A program made the translations under genes and the position numbers. Positions 17,542-26,453 of a stretch of 37,051 bases of DNA are shown piece by piece (position 1 is the first letter of the stretch; every line of letters begins with the position of its first letter). The notes beneath the pieces are model-generated. The model ran no database searches. It was given only the letters and a program-made list of their open reading frames with translations, and was not told the DNA's origin. Source of the stretch: Lachnospiraceae bacterium. GTDB taxonomy: Bacteria > Bacillota > Clostridia > Lachnospirales > Lachnospiraceae. The stretch is from NCBI GenBank assembly GCA_020860645.1, contig JAJBTX010000073.1, positions 1 through 37,051 of the forward strand, given 5' to 3'.

Positions 17542-18519
17542 TTACCCACTATACTTCACGATCAGCATCTCCACCCCGACCTGGTCCGCAAGCTGCCCCG
17601 TCTTGATAAGCTCATCTGTCTTCACACAGTCCTCCACGATGCCGCGAAGCCCCGCGCTGGTAAAACCGCGCGCCTGCGCCTGCGCTTCGCCAAGGCGGAA
17701 GGCGGGTATCCCCGTCTGCTTTGCGAGCGCCGCGCGATCCAGACCCCTGCCGGACAGCTCCTTCAAAAGCAGCAGGCCGTTGAACTGCCGGGTGACAAGG
17801 GCGAGAATCTTGACCGGCGCCTCTTTCATCAGCAGCAGATCCGCGTAGAGGGAAAGCGCCTGCGCCTGTTTCTTCTGGGCGACGGCGCGCACCATGTCAA
17901 AGATGCGGTCCTCCGTCTGCTCCGTACAGATCGCCTCCACGTCCTGCGGCAGGATCTCCTCTCGCCCCATCGTATAGCTCAGAAGCTTCTCCAGTTCCTG
18001 CTCGATGTTCTGCATATCCGTACCGCTGCGCGCAAGGAAAGCGCGCAGCGCTTCCTCCGTGATCTGTTTTCCCTCCCTTTTAAGCGTGCCGAGTATCCAG
18101 CGCGTGAGCGTTCGCTCATCCTGGCGCTGAAATTCTACGACTCTGCCATGCTTTTTGATCTCCTTGTAAAGCCGGTTTCGCTTGTCCACCTCCGACTCGG
18201 TCAGGATGAGGCAGGTGCTCTGTGGGATTTCCGCCACATAATCGGCCAGCTCCGGGCAGGCATTCTTCACGAAACCGCTGTCGTTCAGCAGAATCACGCG
18301 CCGATCGGCGAAGAAGGGCAGCGTCTCCGCAAGGTCGATGACCTCATTGGGATTGATCTTCCGTCCCTCGAACACCGTCACATTCATCGTGTCGTCCGGC
18401 GCCGCCAGCGCGTCGCGCAGCCGCCTCCGGTACTGATTGCGCAGATAGAGTTCCTCCCCGGTGAGCAGATAAATATTCTTAAAATGTTTATTTTTGATAT
18501 CTTCCATCAGCATTTTCAT
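17542..18519 (-). CDS. holA: DNA polymerase III delta subunit (clamp loader)
   Basis: The protein of about 325 residues matches HolA/YqeN. The N-terminal AAA-like domain opens with KNIYLLTGEELYLRNQYRRRL and includes DLAETLPFFADRRVILLND. A lid and a C-terminal helical collar follow, with DRIFDMVRAVAQKKQAQALSLYADLL and FNGLLLLKELSGRGL. It opens the beta sliding clamp in the clamp-loader complex. Several in-frame ATGs (18519, 18513, 18507) are possible, none with a strong ribosome site. It follows comEC by 64 nt and is convergent to rpsT, matching the Bacillus order comEC-holA-rpsT except that rpsT is transcribed the other way. Confidence 0.95.
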   Translation of the reverse strand: MKMLMEDIKNKHFKNIYLLTGEELYLRNQYRRRLRDALAAPDDTMNVTVFEGRKINPNEVIDLAETLPFFADRRVILLNDSGFVKNACPELADYVAEIPQSTCLILTESEVDKRNRLYKEIKKHGRVVEFQRQDERTLTRWILGTLKREGKQITEEALRAFLARSGTDMQNIEQELEKLLSYTMGREEILPQDVEAICTEQTEDRIFDMVRAVAQKKQAQALSLYADLLLMKEAPVKILALVTRQFNGLLLLKELSGRGLDRAALAKQTGIPAFRLGEAQAQARGFTSAGLRGIVEDCVKTDELIKTGQLADQVGVEMLIVKYSG

Positions 18520-18583
18520 AGCTGTAGTATACCATGTCGAAGGGATTCTTACAAACAGCTTTTCTGAGGGCTGCTCCGCCGCG

Positions 18584-20788
18584 CTATCGGTACTTCCTAA
18601 CGCTCACCCTCTTCCCATCCGTCCGGACACTGATCGCGCCGCAGTCCTTCGTAATGAAAACCGTGCTGCCGATGGCTTCCAGCCGCGCAAGCGTCTCCTC
18701 CGAGGGATGTCCGTAGGTGTTTGCGGCGCCGCACGAGATCAGGCTGACTGTGGGCTGTACCGCCTCCAGAAATTCTGCCGAGGTAGAATAACGGGAGCCG
18801 TGGTGGGCGGTCTTCAGCACCTCGACCGAAGAGAGCAGTCCTGCTTCCAGCAGCGCTCCTTCCGTCTCCTCTCCGATGTCGCCGGTGAGCAGCATGTCAA
18901 AATCCCGATACTCTGCCAGCAGTACGAGCGAGAGTTCATTTCGGTCGTCCGAATGTGCCGACGGGGAAGGCCAGAGGCAGGTGAGGGAAAACTCCTCCGA
19001 GGCCAGTATATCGCCCGTTTTCATATAGAGAATCTCCACACCGGCTTCGGTGAGCAGCGCCTCCATCTCCTCGTAGGCCTCATCCTTCTCATTGATTCCC
19101 GGCAGCACCGCCGTCCCGATATCGATGCCGCCGGGCGTCATGCTGTCCGCGAGCAGCTCCTCGATTCCGCTGATGTGGTCGGCATCCATATGGGAGATCA
19201 TCAGATAATCCAGTCTGCCGACGCCCTCGTATTTCAGATAGGGCAGAATCCGGTAGGTTCCGACCGAAGAGACGCCCGTGCTGCCCCCGTCGATCAGGAA
19301 GGTCGTGCCATCGGCGCTGCGAATGAAAATGCCATCCCCCTGCCCGACAGCCAGCAGCGTGACCTGAAGCCCGCTGTGTACGCGAATGCAGATCAGCAGC
19401 AGCGGAACCGCCAGCAGCGCTGTACTGAGTGTGAGCACGCCCCGCCCCGGGCGAAATTCCTCCGGCTTTCTGCTGTACTTCTGCCTGCGCTTCTCCCGGT
19501 AGAGCAGGCAGAGCACTACGCACAGCATGATGTAATACAGCGTGATTTTCCACCGCGAAGGCGTTCCAAGCGACAGCACGGAGCCGGGAAGCGTGAGGCA
19601 CAGCTCCCCCATCTTCCGGTAGAACAGCAGGATCAGACGGCAGGAAAACGCAATGAGCCGCGCAGCTCCGATCTCCGCCAGCCCGGTAAAGCCGCAGAGG
19701 ATGGTCGCCGCCATGAGCACGCTCATCAGCGGAATGACGAGCAGGTTCAGCAGGGTGGAATAGAGGGAATACTCCGAAAACGCACACAGAAGGATCGGGA
19801 AAGTCACCGCCAGTACGGACAGGCTGACGCTCAGCGCCTGGAAAAGCCGCCCCTGCTTTGGGCGGTACAGCCGCAGAAGCGGCGTGAGCAGCGCGATGCC
19901 GAGTACTGCTCCAAAGGAGAGCAGGAAGGCGCTCTGCCTGCTGTTCAGCGGTGAAGTGAGCAGCAGAACGATCGCCGCAACGCCTATTGCCGTCAGCATG
20001 TCATAGCTGCGTCCGACCAGATCTGCCGTCACCATGAGCGCGCACATGATCACGGCACGCAGGGCAGAGACAGAAGCACCTGCCATCCAGCCGTAAGCGA
20101 CAATCAGCAGAATCGATGGAATCCCCGCCGGAAGATAATGTCCGGTCAGTCTGCGCAAAACCCGATAGAGCCCCATCCCGATCAGCGAAATGTGCAGACC
20201 CGAGATCGCAAGCAGGTGCGAGATTCCGTTTTTCTGATACAGATTCTTTGTATCACTGTCGAGCGCACTCTTCTCTCCGAGCACCATCGCCCGGATAACT
20301 CCGGCGTCTTCCTCATCGAACACAGCGTCGTAGACCTCGCCGAGCCGTTTTTTTAACTGCAGCAGATTTTCCCGCAGCGGCGCCGGGTGCAGCGCCAGGA
20401 TCTGCGCATTTTCTGCAAAAACCGTGCACGAAATGTCCTTCGCCCCATAGTAGAGGCTGCTGTCAAACTGTCCCGGATTAGTTGGTGTTTCTACAGGATA
20501 AATGGTTCCCGACAAGGATAGATCCGCGCCCACCGGATAAGCGGCGGCGCCTGACAGATATACGAGGATGCGCTCCGCTTCGAAGCTGCCCTCCCCGGCC
20601 TCAATCCGGCAATTTACCAGACTGAGCTGCATGCCTTCTTCTCTTACAGACCACCTGGCGACCCGGCCTGTGATCCGCCCCGACTGTTTCTGCGTGATCG
20701 GCGGCGACTCCTTCAGAAGTCCCGTCGGCAGAAGCAGAAGAAGCAGAAACAGCGCCAGCGCCGCGCAGGCAGCCGGCCTTCTCTTCAT
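18584..20788 (-). CDS. comEC: DNA internalisation competence protein ComEC/Rec2
   Basis: The 734-residue protein has the full ComEC plan. An N-terminal helix and OB-like domain (~1-150) come first, then the Competence membrane domain with AISGLHISLIGMGLYRVLRRL and SVSALRAVIMCAL. The C-terminal metallo-beta-lactamase-like domain begins VTLLAVGQGDGIFIRSADG and has the metal motif SHMDADHISG, where most relatives have SHPDADH, then HHGSRYSTS. It forms the inner-membrane channel for single-stranded DNA uptake. It overlaps the upstream GerMN lipoprotein gene by 4 nt (ATGA), so the genes are co-translated. holA follows. All domains are intact, but natural transformation is not shown by this alone. 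Confidence 0.95.
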   Translation of the reverse strand: MKRRPAACAALALFLLLLLLPTGLLKESPPITQKQSGRITGRVARWSVREEGMQLSLVNCRIEAGEGSFEAERILVYLSGAAAYPVGADLSLSGTIYPVETPTNPGQFDSSLYYGAKDISCTVFAENAQILALHPAPLRENLLQLKKRLGEVYDAVFDEEDAGVIRAMVLGEKSALDSDTKNLYQKNGISHLLAISGLHISLIGMGLYRVLRRLTGHYLPAGIPSILLIVAYGWMAGASVSALRAVIMCALMVTADLVGRSYDMLTAIGVAAIVLLLTSPLNSRQSAFLLSFGAVLGIALLTPLLRLYRPKQGRLFQALSVSLSVLAVTFPILLCAFSEYSLYSTLLNLLVIPLMSVLMAATILCGFTGLAEIGAARLIAFSCRLILLFYRKMGELCLTLPGSVLSLGTPSRWKITLYYIMLCVVLCLLYREKRRQKYSRKPEEFRPGRGVLTLSTALLAVPLLLICIRVHSGLQVTLLAVGQGDGIFIRSADGTTFLIDGGSTGVSSVGTYRILPYLKYEGVGRLDYLMISHMDADHISGIEELLADSMTPGGIDIGTAVLPGINEKDEAYEEMEALLTEAGVEILYMKTGDILASEEFSLTCLWPSPSAHSDDRNELSLVLLAEYRDFDMLLTGDIGEETEGALLEAGLLSSVEVLKTAHHGSRYSTSAEFLEAVQPTVSLISCGAANTYGHPSEETLARLEAIGSTVFITKDCGAISVRTDGKRVSVRKYR

Positions 20789-21699
20789 TCTTCTATCAGC
20801 TCCTCATTCTTCTCAAAAATCGTGTTAAAGCTGATCGTCTCGCGAAAGAGCTGGTTCGTCTCGCCGTTGATGCTGATCTGCACCTGTTCGGCGTCCGTAT
20901 TGTCCACGATCGAATTGACAATCGAATAGATCGGGACAGCCTCCGCGACATTGTAGACGGATTCCAGGAATGTCTCATCCAGATTTACGTAGCAGATGCC
21001 ATCCTTGATCGAAATACTGATGAGCTTTGTCTCCGGCGGTATCGTCGGATAAAGCCCGTCTGAAATCGGACCGGAAATCAGCTCCTCTACAATCAGCTTT
21101 TCCAGTGAAATGTTACTGTTGTACTCCATGGTAACCTGTTCGGCTGCCAGCGCGTCTCCCGCCTCGTTGGTGAAATAGAGGGTCAGCTCCGCGGTCTTGT
21201 AGACGTCGCTCTCCTCCCCGGCGCTCTCGATGAACTGCTCGTCGTTCATATAGCCGATCTCCTCGCCGTTCGTATCGGTCAGCGGCTCACCGTCCACCAG
21301 GAAGCTCACATACTCCACACCCTGGAGCTGGCAGAACGTGCGGACATATGCCGCCCTGCACAGGACCTCGCGTGTCTTCTCCATCTGCAGGTATTCCGTG
21401 GAAAAATCAAGATAGAGCCGCAGCCCTTCCAGCGTGCTGTCCAGCAGGCGGACATCCTCCGGCAACGCGCTCTGCAGCTCCTCATCGCGCGGCTCCTCAC
21501 GCAGCAGCTCCAGCATCTCGCTTACCATGCCCTCCGCGGTCTTCGCCTGCAGCTCCCGGTATTCACAGGAAATAGCCGTTTCTTCCTGGTTGATATACCA
21601 TATTCTGTATCCGCTCTCTTCCTCCTCTTTGCCTGCGCCGCAGCCTGTGCTCAACACAGCCGCACACAGCAAAAGGAAAAAGCAAAACCATCTTCTCAT
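20785..21699 (-). CDS. GerMN-domain lipoprotein
   Basis: The protein of about 304 residues has a lipoprotein signal (WFCFFLLLCAAVLSTGC, predicted lipidated Cys about residue 20 from the 21699 start). Two GerMN-type repeats follow: residues ~30-140 (LDSTLEGLRLYLDFSTEY...) and ~165-290 (VYKTAELTLYFTNE...KLISISIKDGICYVNLDETFLESV). GerMN proteins are extracytoplasmic and linked to spore germination and cell-wall processes, with no defined activity. The ATG at 21699 is preferred because GGAG lies 6 nt before it; the track's start at 21711 would place that site inside the gene. It lies between the histidine kinase and comEC and overlaps comEC by 4 nt, so it may be a sensor-associated lipoprotein. 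Confidence 0.85.
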   Translation of the reverse strand: MRRWFCFFLLLCAAVLSTGCGAGKEEEESGYRIWYINQEETAISCEYRELQAKTAEGMVSEMLELLREEPRDEELQSALPEDVRLLDSTLEGLRLYLDFSTEYLQMEKTREVLCRAAYVRTFCQLQGVEYVSFLVDGEPLTDTNGEEIGYMNDEQFIESAGEESDVYKTAELTLYFTNEAGDALAAEQVTMEYNSNISLEKLIVEELISGPISDGLYPTIPPETKLISISIKDGICYVNLDETFLESVYNVAEAVPIYSIVNSIVDNTDAEQVQISINGETNQLFRETISFNTIFEKNEELIEE

Positions 21700-21806
21700 T
21701 CTGATCTCCATTCCGCCATTCCCAGGTCGGCAATGTAAACAATCCTCATAGAGTTATCGGCTGACTGCTCAGAAACAGGCTGTTCCAGGGCAGTGCCTTA
21801 CCTCTG

Positions 21807-23243
21807 CTATACAATATACTTCAGCGGAATCCGCACCGTAAAGGTCGTCCCCTCATCGACAACGCTCTGTACCTTGATCGCGCCGCGGTGCGCCACGACC
21901 GCGCTCCTCGTGATGGCGAGCCCGAGTCCTGTCCCGCCAATCTCGCGGGAATGGGACTTGTCCACACGATAGAAGCGCTCGAACACATAATCCAGCGATT
22001 CCTGCGGAATACCGATCCCCGAGTCGCTGACCTTCACATAGAAAAATTTGTGATCCGCGTCGAGCGTCACGCGCACCCAGCCGCCGCTGCGATTGTATTT
22101 AATTGCATTCTCGACCAGATTGGTGAAGGCAAGCGAAAGACGCGTCGGATCGATCTCCGCGCTGACGCTGCGGTTGCTCTCAAAGACAACCTCAATGTTC
22201 CCCTTCTGGGCAATCGGCCTGAGTCTTTTGAGAATCTGCTCCAGAAACTCATTGACATCCACCGTCTCCACGTTCAGCTCCGGCGTCTTGCGATCCATCT
22301 TCACGAGCGTGAGCAGATCGGAAATAATCGAATTCTCGCGGTCAATCTCGTTGGCGATATCCTCCATGAATTCCTGATAAAGCTCCTTCGGCGTATCCTC
22401 CTGCGCCAGCAGGGAGTCTGCCAGCACTTTCATGGAAGCCAGCGGCGTCTTCAGCTCATGCGAAACATTCGACACAAATTCCTGACGGGATTCCTCCATG
22501 ACACGCAGCTTCGCGAGCATCAGGTTGAAGGAATCAGAGATCATCTCCACCTCCGTACAGTCGTGAATGTTCATATTATCCTCGAGCGTACCGTCCAGCA
22601 TGTCCCCGATGTACTGGTTCATGTGCCGCAGCGGCCGTACAAGCAGCCGCGAAAGCACGATAGCCAGGGAAAGCGAACAGAAGGCGATGATCAGCACGCA
22701 GATCTGCGCCGAAAACTCAAACTCGTCCAGCCTGATATAAATATTATCTGTGGATGCGCTTGCCAGAATAACGCCGACGATCGTCATCCCATCCTCTTCC
22801 GTCAGGGTGATGGGAACCGCGATCTGAATATAGCGGCCGCTTATGTAATCTGCCGCAGTCTCTCCGCGGAAGCATCTGACGACGTTTTCCGCCACCATCG
22901 TGCGTCCTTCCTCCAGATCATAGGTGTCCTCCACGATCACGAGATTGTCATCAATCAGGATAATCCGGCCGTCATACAGGGTCGCCACCTGGCTGATATC
23001 GCCGGTCAGCATCTCATTCTCCTGATTATAAAGATAATCCGCACTGACAATCTGTGTGGAGAGAATCTGACACTGGTTCCGAACTTCGTTTGCAAGCTGA
23101 GTGAGGGCCTGTCTCTCGTAGAACACGCGAAGCACGACCGCCGTCAGGCCCGCGCTGAGCGTGCCGAAGAGAAACAGGAATATTATGATGCGGAAATTCA
23201 GACTTCTGAAAAATTTCCCTTTAATCCTGAACTTTTTAAACAT
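21807..23243 (-). CDS. Sensor histidine kinase (WalK/PhoR-like)
   Basis: The 478-residue kinase has TM1 (~19-41), an extracytoplasmic sensor domain (~42-178) and TM2 (~179-200). A HAMP linker (~201-255), a HisKA domain with phospho-acceptor His262 in SHELKTP and an ATPase domain follow. The ATPase has an N box (LVENAIKYN), G1 (DSGIGIP), F (FERFYRVD) and G2 (GGTGLGLAI). There is no cytoplasmic PAS domain, unlike classical WalK. It phosphorylates the response regulator encoded just upstream, whose gene it overlaps by 8 nt. The signal is unknown; WalK- and PhoR-like sensors usually monitor the cell wall or phosphate. A GerMN lipoprotein, comEC and holA follow, so the operon links sensing with the envelope and possibly DNA uptake. 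Confidence 0.93.
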   Translation of the reverse strand: MFKKFRIKGKFFRSLNFRIIIFLFLFGTLSAGLTAVVLRVFYERQALTQLANEVRNQCQILSTQIVSADYLYNQENEMLTGDISQVATLYDGRIILIDDNLVIVEDTYDLEEGRTMVAENVVRCFRGETAADYISGRYIQIAVPITLTEEDGMTIVGVILASASTDNIYIRLDEFEFSAQICVLIIAFCSLSLAIVLSRLLVRPLRHMNQYIGDMLDGTLEDNMNIHDCTEVEMISDSFNLMLAKLRVMEESRQEFVSNVSHELKTPLASMKVLADSLLAQEDTPKELYQEFMEDIANEIDRENSIISDLLTLVKMDRKTPELNVETVDVNEFLEQILKRLRPIAQKGNIEVVFESNRSVSAEIDPTRLSLAFTNLVENAIKYNRSGGWVRVTLDADHKFFYVKVSDSGIGIPQESLDYVFERFYRVDKSHSREIGGTGLGLAITRSAVVAHRGAIKVQSVVDEGTTFTVRIPLKYIV

Positions 23244-23925
23244 TAAAGTAGTACCCTACTCCCCATTTCGTATGTACATATTTCGGTTCGCTCGGATTCG
23301 GTTCGATCTTTTCGCGCAGGCGGCGGATGTGCACATCCACGGTCCGCACATCGCCCGGATAATCGTAGCCCCATACCGCGTTCAGCAGATGGTCGCGGCT
23401 GTACACGCGGTTCGGATTCGACGCCATCAGTTCCAGCAGATCAAACTCCTTCGCCGTCAGATTGATCTCTTTTCCCGCAATGGTCAGCCTCCGGCCCTCG
23501 CAGTCCATGTGAAGATCACCCTTGTCGATCACCCGGCGAAGCTCTTTCTCAGGCTCCTTCTTCTTCGTCCGCCGCATGATCGCCTTGATCCGGGCCTTCA
23601 CTTCGAGAATATTGAAGGGCTTTGTGATATAATCATCCGCGCCGTAGTCCAGGCCGAGAATCTTGTCCATGTCGTCGCCCTTCGCCGTCAGCATGACAAC
23701 CGGCACACTGGAAAACTCCCGCAGCTGCTGGCAGACCTCGAAGCCGCTCAGCTTCGGCAGCATCACGTCCAGCAGAATAAGATCGTATTCATTCGCCCGT
23801 ATCTTCTCGAGTGCTTCCTCTCCGTCATAGGCGCAGTCCACCTCCATGCCGTCCTGCTCGAGGCTGAAACGGATACCCTTCACAATCAGCTTTTCATCGT
23901 CCACCACCAGTATTCTCTGTGCCAT
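23236..23925 (-). CDS. OmpR/PhoB-family response regulator (WalR/YycF-like)
   Basis: The 229-residue protein has a receiver domain (1-~118) with acidic DD at 9-10, phospho-acceptor Asp53 in LLDVMLP and the conserved Lys in TKPFN. A winged-helix OmpR domain (~132-229) with LTAKEFDLLELMASNPNRVYSRDHLL and VDVHIRRLREKIEPNP follows. KYVHTKWGVGYYF is close to WalR/YycF-type regulators. The start is the ATG at 23925, 6 nt after GGAGG; the track's GTG at 23940 precedes that site. It overlaps its kinase gene by 8 nt and follows the ComEA-like gene by about 11 nt, so the three are probably one transcript. Essential WalR function is not shown, as walHIJ neighbours are absent. Confidence 0.93.
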   Translation of the reverse strand: MAQRILVVDDEKLIVKGIRFSLEQDGMEVDCAYDGEEALEKIRANEYDLILLDVMLPKLSGFEVCQQLREFSSVPVVMLTAKGDDMDKILGLDYGADDYITKPFNILEVKARIKAIMRRTKKKEPEKELRRVIDKGDLHMDCEGRRLTIAGKEINLTAKEFDLLELMASNPNRVYSRDHLLNAVWGYDYPGDVRTVDVHIRRLREKIEPNPSEPKYVHTKWGVGYYFNV

Positions 23926-23936
23926 CATGCCCCTCC

Positions 23937-24407
23937 TCACTGAACTCTGATCTGATCCTTAATCTTTGCGTAAATGCCCTCCGCGATGCCGGAGACTTCC
24001 ATGATCTGCTCCGTGCTCGTGAAGGAGCCGTTCTGCGTCCGGTACTCGATGATCGCGTCCGCGCGGCTCTCGCCGATGCCGTTCAGGCTCATCAGCGCCT
24101 CGCGGTCTGCAGTGTTGATGTTCACGCGGGTGTCGGCGGCTTCGGAAACCGCCCCGGATCCGACTGACGAAACACTCAAAGATGCGTCTGTCCCGCTGTC
24201 TGAACCTGCCTTAGCAGGACTTTCAACATTACCCTGCACGGCGGCAGAAATCTGGTCGCCCTCCACATCCTCCGCGCAGCAGAACACGAACTCCTCGCTC
24301 TTTCCGACGCGGAAACCCAGAAAAGAAAAACTGCATCCGGACAGACTCATGCTCAGAAGCAGTGCCAGACCGAATACAGCCAAATCTCTGATTCTCTTAT
24401 ATGTCAC
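23937..24407 (-). CDS. comEA: ComEA-like helix-hairpin-helix lipoprotein
   Basis: From the GTG at 24407 (AAGGAG upstream) the protein has 156 residues. It has a signal peptide with a good lipobox (LSMSLSGC) and a linker rich in Ser, Ala and Gly (~60-90). The C-terminal ComEA-type HhH domain reads VNINTADREALMSLNGIGESRADAIIEYRTQNGSF and ends in a second hairpin, EVSGIAEGIYAKIKDQI. ComEA is the DNA receptor of the transformation machinery. Most Gram-positive forms are anchored by a transmembrane helix and carry an SLBB domain, whereas this one looks lipid-anchored and lacks SLBB. The track's longer start reaches into the promoter. The two-component genes follow directly, and comEC lies 3 kb on in the same direction. 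Confidence 0.85.
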   Translation of the reverse strand: MTYKRIRDLAVFGLALLLSMSLSGCSFSFLGFRVGKSEEFVFCCAEDVEGDQISAAVQGNVESPAKAGSDSGTDASLSVSSVGSGAVSEAADTRVNINTADREALMSLNGIGESRADAIIEYRTQNGSFTSTEQIMEVSGIAEGIYAKIKDQIRVQ

Positions 24408-24450
24408 GCCTCTCTCCTTTCCGGAGAAAAGCCTTTCTGTGTCCGCTTTC

Positions 24451-24479
24451 ATTGTAACTGACCCGGACAGAAAAGACAA
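24451..24479 (-). promoter_or_regulatory. Promoter of the comEA-two-component-comEC operon
   Basis: On the minus strand TTGTCT (24479-24474) and TACAAT (24456-24451) lie 17 nt apart, about 45 nt before the GTG of the ComEA-like gene. Confidence 0.6.
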
Positions 24480-24491
24480 GGGAATCTTTTT

Positions 24492-24926
24492 TTATTTTTC
24501 CCACTCGAATACTACAACTCCAACCACAGCTACCAGAAGGCCGAGCAGCTTCCGAAGCGAGAATTCTACTTTATCTACGCCGAAGAGACCCAGCAGCTCG
24601 ATTCCCCACGAGACGGCGAGCTGCGCAATGACGATCAGCATCGTCGCGCGGGCCGGGCCAAGCGCGGACATACCCTGAATAACCGTGTAGGTGATGAACG
24701 CGCCGAACACGCCTCCGAGCAGCATGTACTTCGGGGTGACCCGCACGACATTCATGAGGCTTTCGCGGTCGAAGGCTGCCCAGATTGCAAGACAGGTCAG
24801 CAGCGCCGAAAACTGCACCCACGAGGCCGAGGCCCAGACGCTGCTCTGCTCCGTCACCTCGGTGTTGAAAACGCCTTGAATACTCATGAGCGCGCCGGAT
24901 ATCAGCGCAATAAAAAATCCGACCAT
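24492..24926 (-). CDS. DMT-superfamily small membrane transporter (DUF606/YdcZ type)
   Basis: This 144-residue, highly hydrophobic protein has about five transmembrane helices: VGFFIALISGALMSIQGVFN, WVQFSALLTCLAIWAAF, YMLLGGVFGAFITYTVIQG, ARATMLIVIAQLAVSWGIELLG and the C-terminal LLGLLVAVVGVVVF. Length and the N-terminal FIALISGALMSIQGVFN pattern fit the DUF606 branch of the drug/metabolite transporter superfamily, whose members are half-size and probably dimerise. The substrate is unknown. The ATG at 24926 is chosen because GAAGGAGG lies upstream; the track's start at 25016 would add a non-hydrophobic leader. It lies upstream of comEA on the same strand but the latter has its own promoter. 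Confidence 0.88.
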   Translation of the reverse strand: MVGFFIALISGALMSIQGVFNTEVTEQSSVWASASWVQFSALLTCLAIWAAFDRESLMNVVRVTPKYMLLGGVFGAFITYTVIQGMSALGPARATMLIVIAQLAVSWGIELLGLFGVDKVEFSLRKLLGLLVAVVGVVVFEWEK

Positions 24927-25121
24927 AGGGAGACCTCCTTCTTTCCATGAAAGTATTCCCATATGATCGGATTCTATTCTTCTGCTGCAACACACCCTGC
25001 CGCCAGATAACGACACAGGTCAAAAACACACGCGCAAACAGACAGCGCCGGGGATATCGAGCCTGCACCGTCTAAAACGAATCGGCTGAAAGCTCAAATG
25101 TTGCGAAAACGCTGTGCCAGC

Positions 25122-26435
25122 TCAATCCAGCCGACTCTCCAGAAGCTCCGAAAATTCCGCAATCTCCTCCCCTGCGTCCTCGCCGCGCCAGATGTCGGCC
25201 AGCGTAGCCTCCAGGTTCAGCCACATATCGGAGAGCTCGATGATCTTCGGCGTCTCCGCCGCCGCGTCGTAGGCCGCGCAGACCGCCTCCCAGGCAGGCG
25301 TCGGGTCTTCCGCGAGATTCCGGTAAGCCGGGAGCTTTCCAACCATACTGTAGAGCTCACCCGCTTTTGTCTCCGTAAAGTAACGGGCAACGGCTTCCGC
25401 CATCTCCGTGTTCGCCGAATAAGGATTTACCACAATCGAATTGGTAACGGAAAGTCCGCGCGACGCAAGCTCCCCGGTAAGGTCCGGCAGCGCAGCCGCC
25501 GCGTAGAAGGGCTCATAGGAGAGTTCCTCCGTCGTCGTCTCCCCATTCTCATCCGTTACCGTCCGCTCCGTCGGATATTCCGGCAGTTCTCCGGCCTCCA
25601 CCGCCTGATCGAGCTGTGCGAGCATGGCGACATTGGCAATCACAAAGACTGTTTTGCCATCAATAAAGTCCTGAATCACATCATCGGAAGTGACCGTATC
25701 CGCATCGATCGCGAAGTATTCGTTCAGGCTCTGATAATAGTTCAGGCACTCCTCGATCTTTTCCAGATCCATCGACACCTGTTCCTTATCGTCTCCGTCT
25801 TCGCCGCCCAGCTCGGTATACGCGCCGAGAAACATATAATCATCTATCACATCGGCCACATTCCACGCAAAGATATTTTCCACCAGAGAGGTCACGGTAT
25901 CCGATTCAAAGGCCTCCGCATAGGTCAGAATATCCGCGATCGTGGCCGGAGCACTCTCTGTGTAATACTGATTATAGAGGAGAAAACAGGTCTCAATGTA
26001 AAAAGGAACTGCAATGATCTCCCCGTCATAAGTCACCGCGTGAGCCGCTTTTTCCGAATAATTCTCCGCGACACCATCGGCATCCAGGCGGGTCGCCAGT
26101 CCCGCCAGATAAGCCTTCTCCAGCTGCGCGCTGGACGCCACGTAAAGATCCGGCCCTGCCATCTCCTCCGCTATGGACTCCTCACCGATCGTCTCGATAT
26201 AATCCACTTCCGACACAAGCGCCGTACTCACTTCAATGCCGTAGGCTTCCGCCGCCTCAGCCGCCGCTGTCTCCATATATTCCTGAAGCTCCGGATCGGT
26301 ATACCAGACCAGGATCGGCTGCTCCTCCACAAGTTCAGGCTCCTCCGGCCTGTATTGCAGGGCAGAGTGGATGCACTGTGCCAGAAACATCAGCACAAGC
26401 AGCACAATGAGCGGCTTTTTCCACGGTATTTTCAT
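25122..26435 (-). CDS. Extracellular solute-binding protein (family 1-like), orphan
   Basis: The 437-residue secreted protein has an N-terminal hydrophobic helix (PLIVLLVLMFLAQC). The mature part resembles sugar-type periplasmic binding proteins: an ILVWYTDPE opening, GPDLYVASSAQLEKAYLAGLATRLD, AVPFYIETCFLLYNQ in the hinge and GKTVFVIANVAMLAQLDQAV, and a C-terminal helical lobe. The Cys after FLAQ is not a standard lipobox (Gln at -1), so it may be held by its uncleaved helix or secreted. It is very acidic. No ABC permease or ATPase is adjacent. It starts 19 nt after argD and is probably the last gene of the arginine operon. AAAGGA precedes the ATG. The ligand is unknown; the location hints at, but does not show, an amino-acid link. 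Confidence 0.8.
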   Translation of the reverse strand: MKIPWKKPLIVLLVLMFLAQCIHSALQYRPEEPELVEEQPILVWYTDPELQEYMETAAAEAAEAYGIEVSTALVSEVDYIETIGEESIAEEMAGPDLYVASSAQLEKAYLAGLATRLDADGVAENYSEKAAHAVTYDGEIIAVPFYIETCFLLYNQYYTESAPATIADILTYAEAFESDTVTSLVENIFAWNVADVIDDYMFLGAYTELGGEDGDDKEQVSMDLEKIEECLNYYQSLNEYFAIDADTVTSDDVIQDFIDGKTVFVIANVAMLAQLDQAVEAGELPEYPTERTVTDENGETTTEELSYEPFYAAAALPDLTGELASRGLSVTNSIVVNPYSANTEMAEAVARYFTETKAGELYSMVGKLPAYRNLAEDPTPAWEAVCAAYDAAAETPKIIELSDMWLNLEATLADIWRGEDAGEEIAEFSELLESRLD

Positions 26436-26453
26436 GCAGTATCCTTTCTATTC

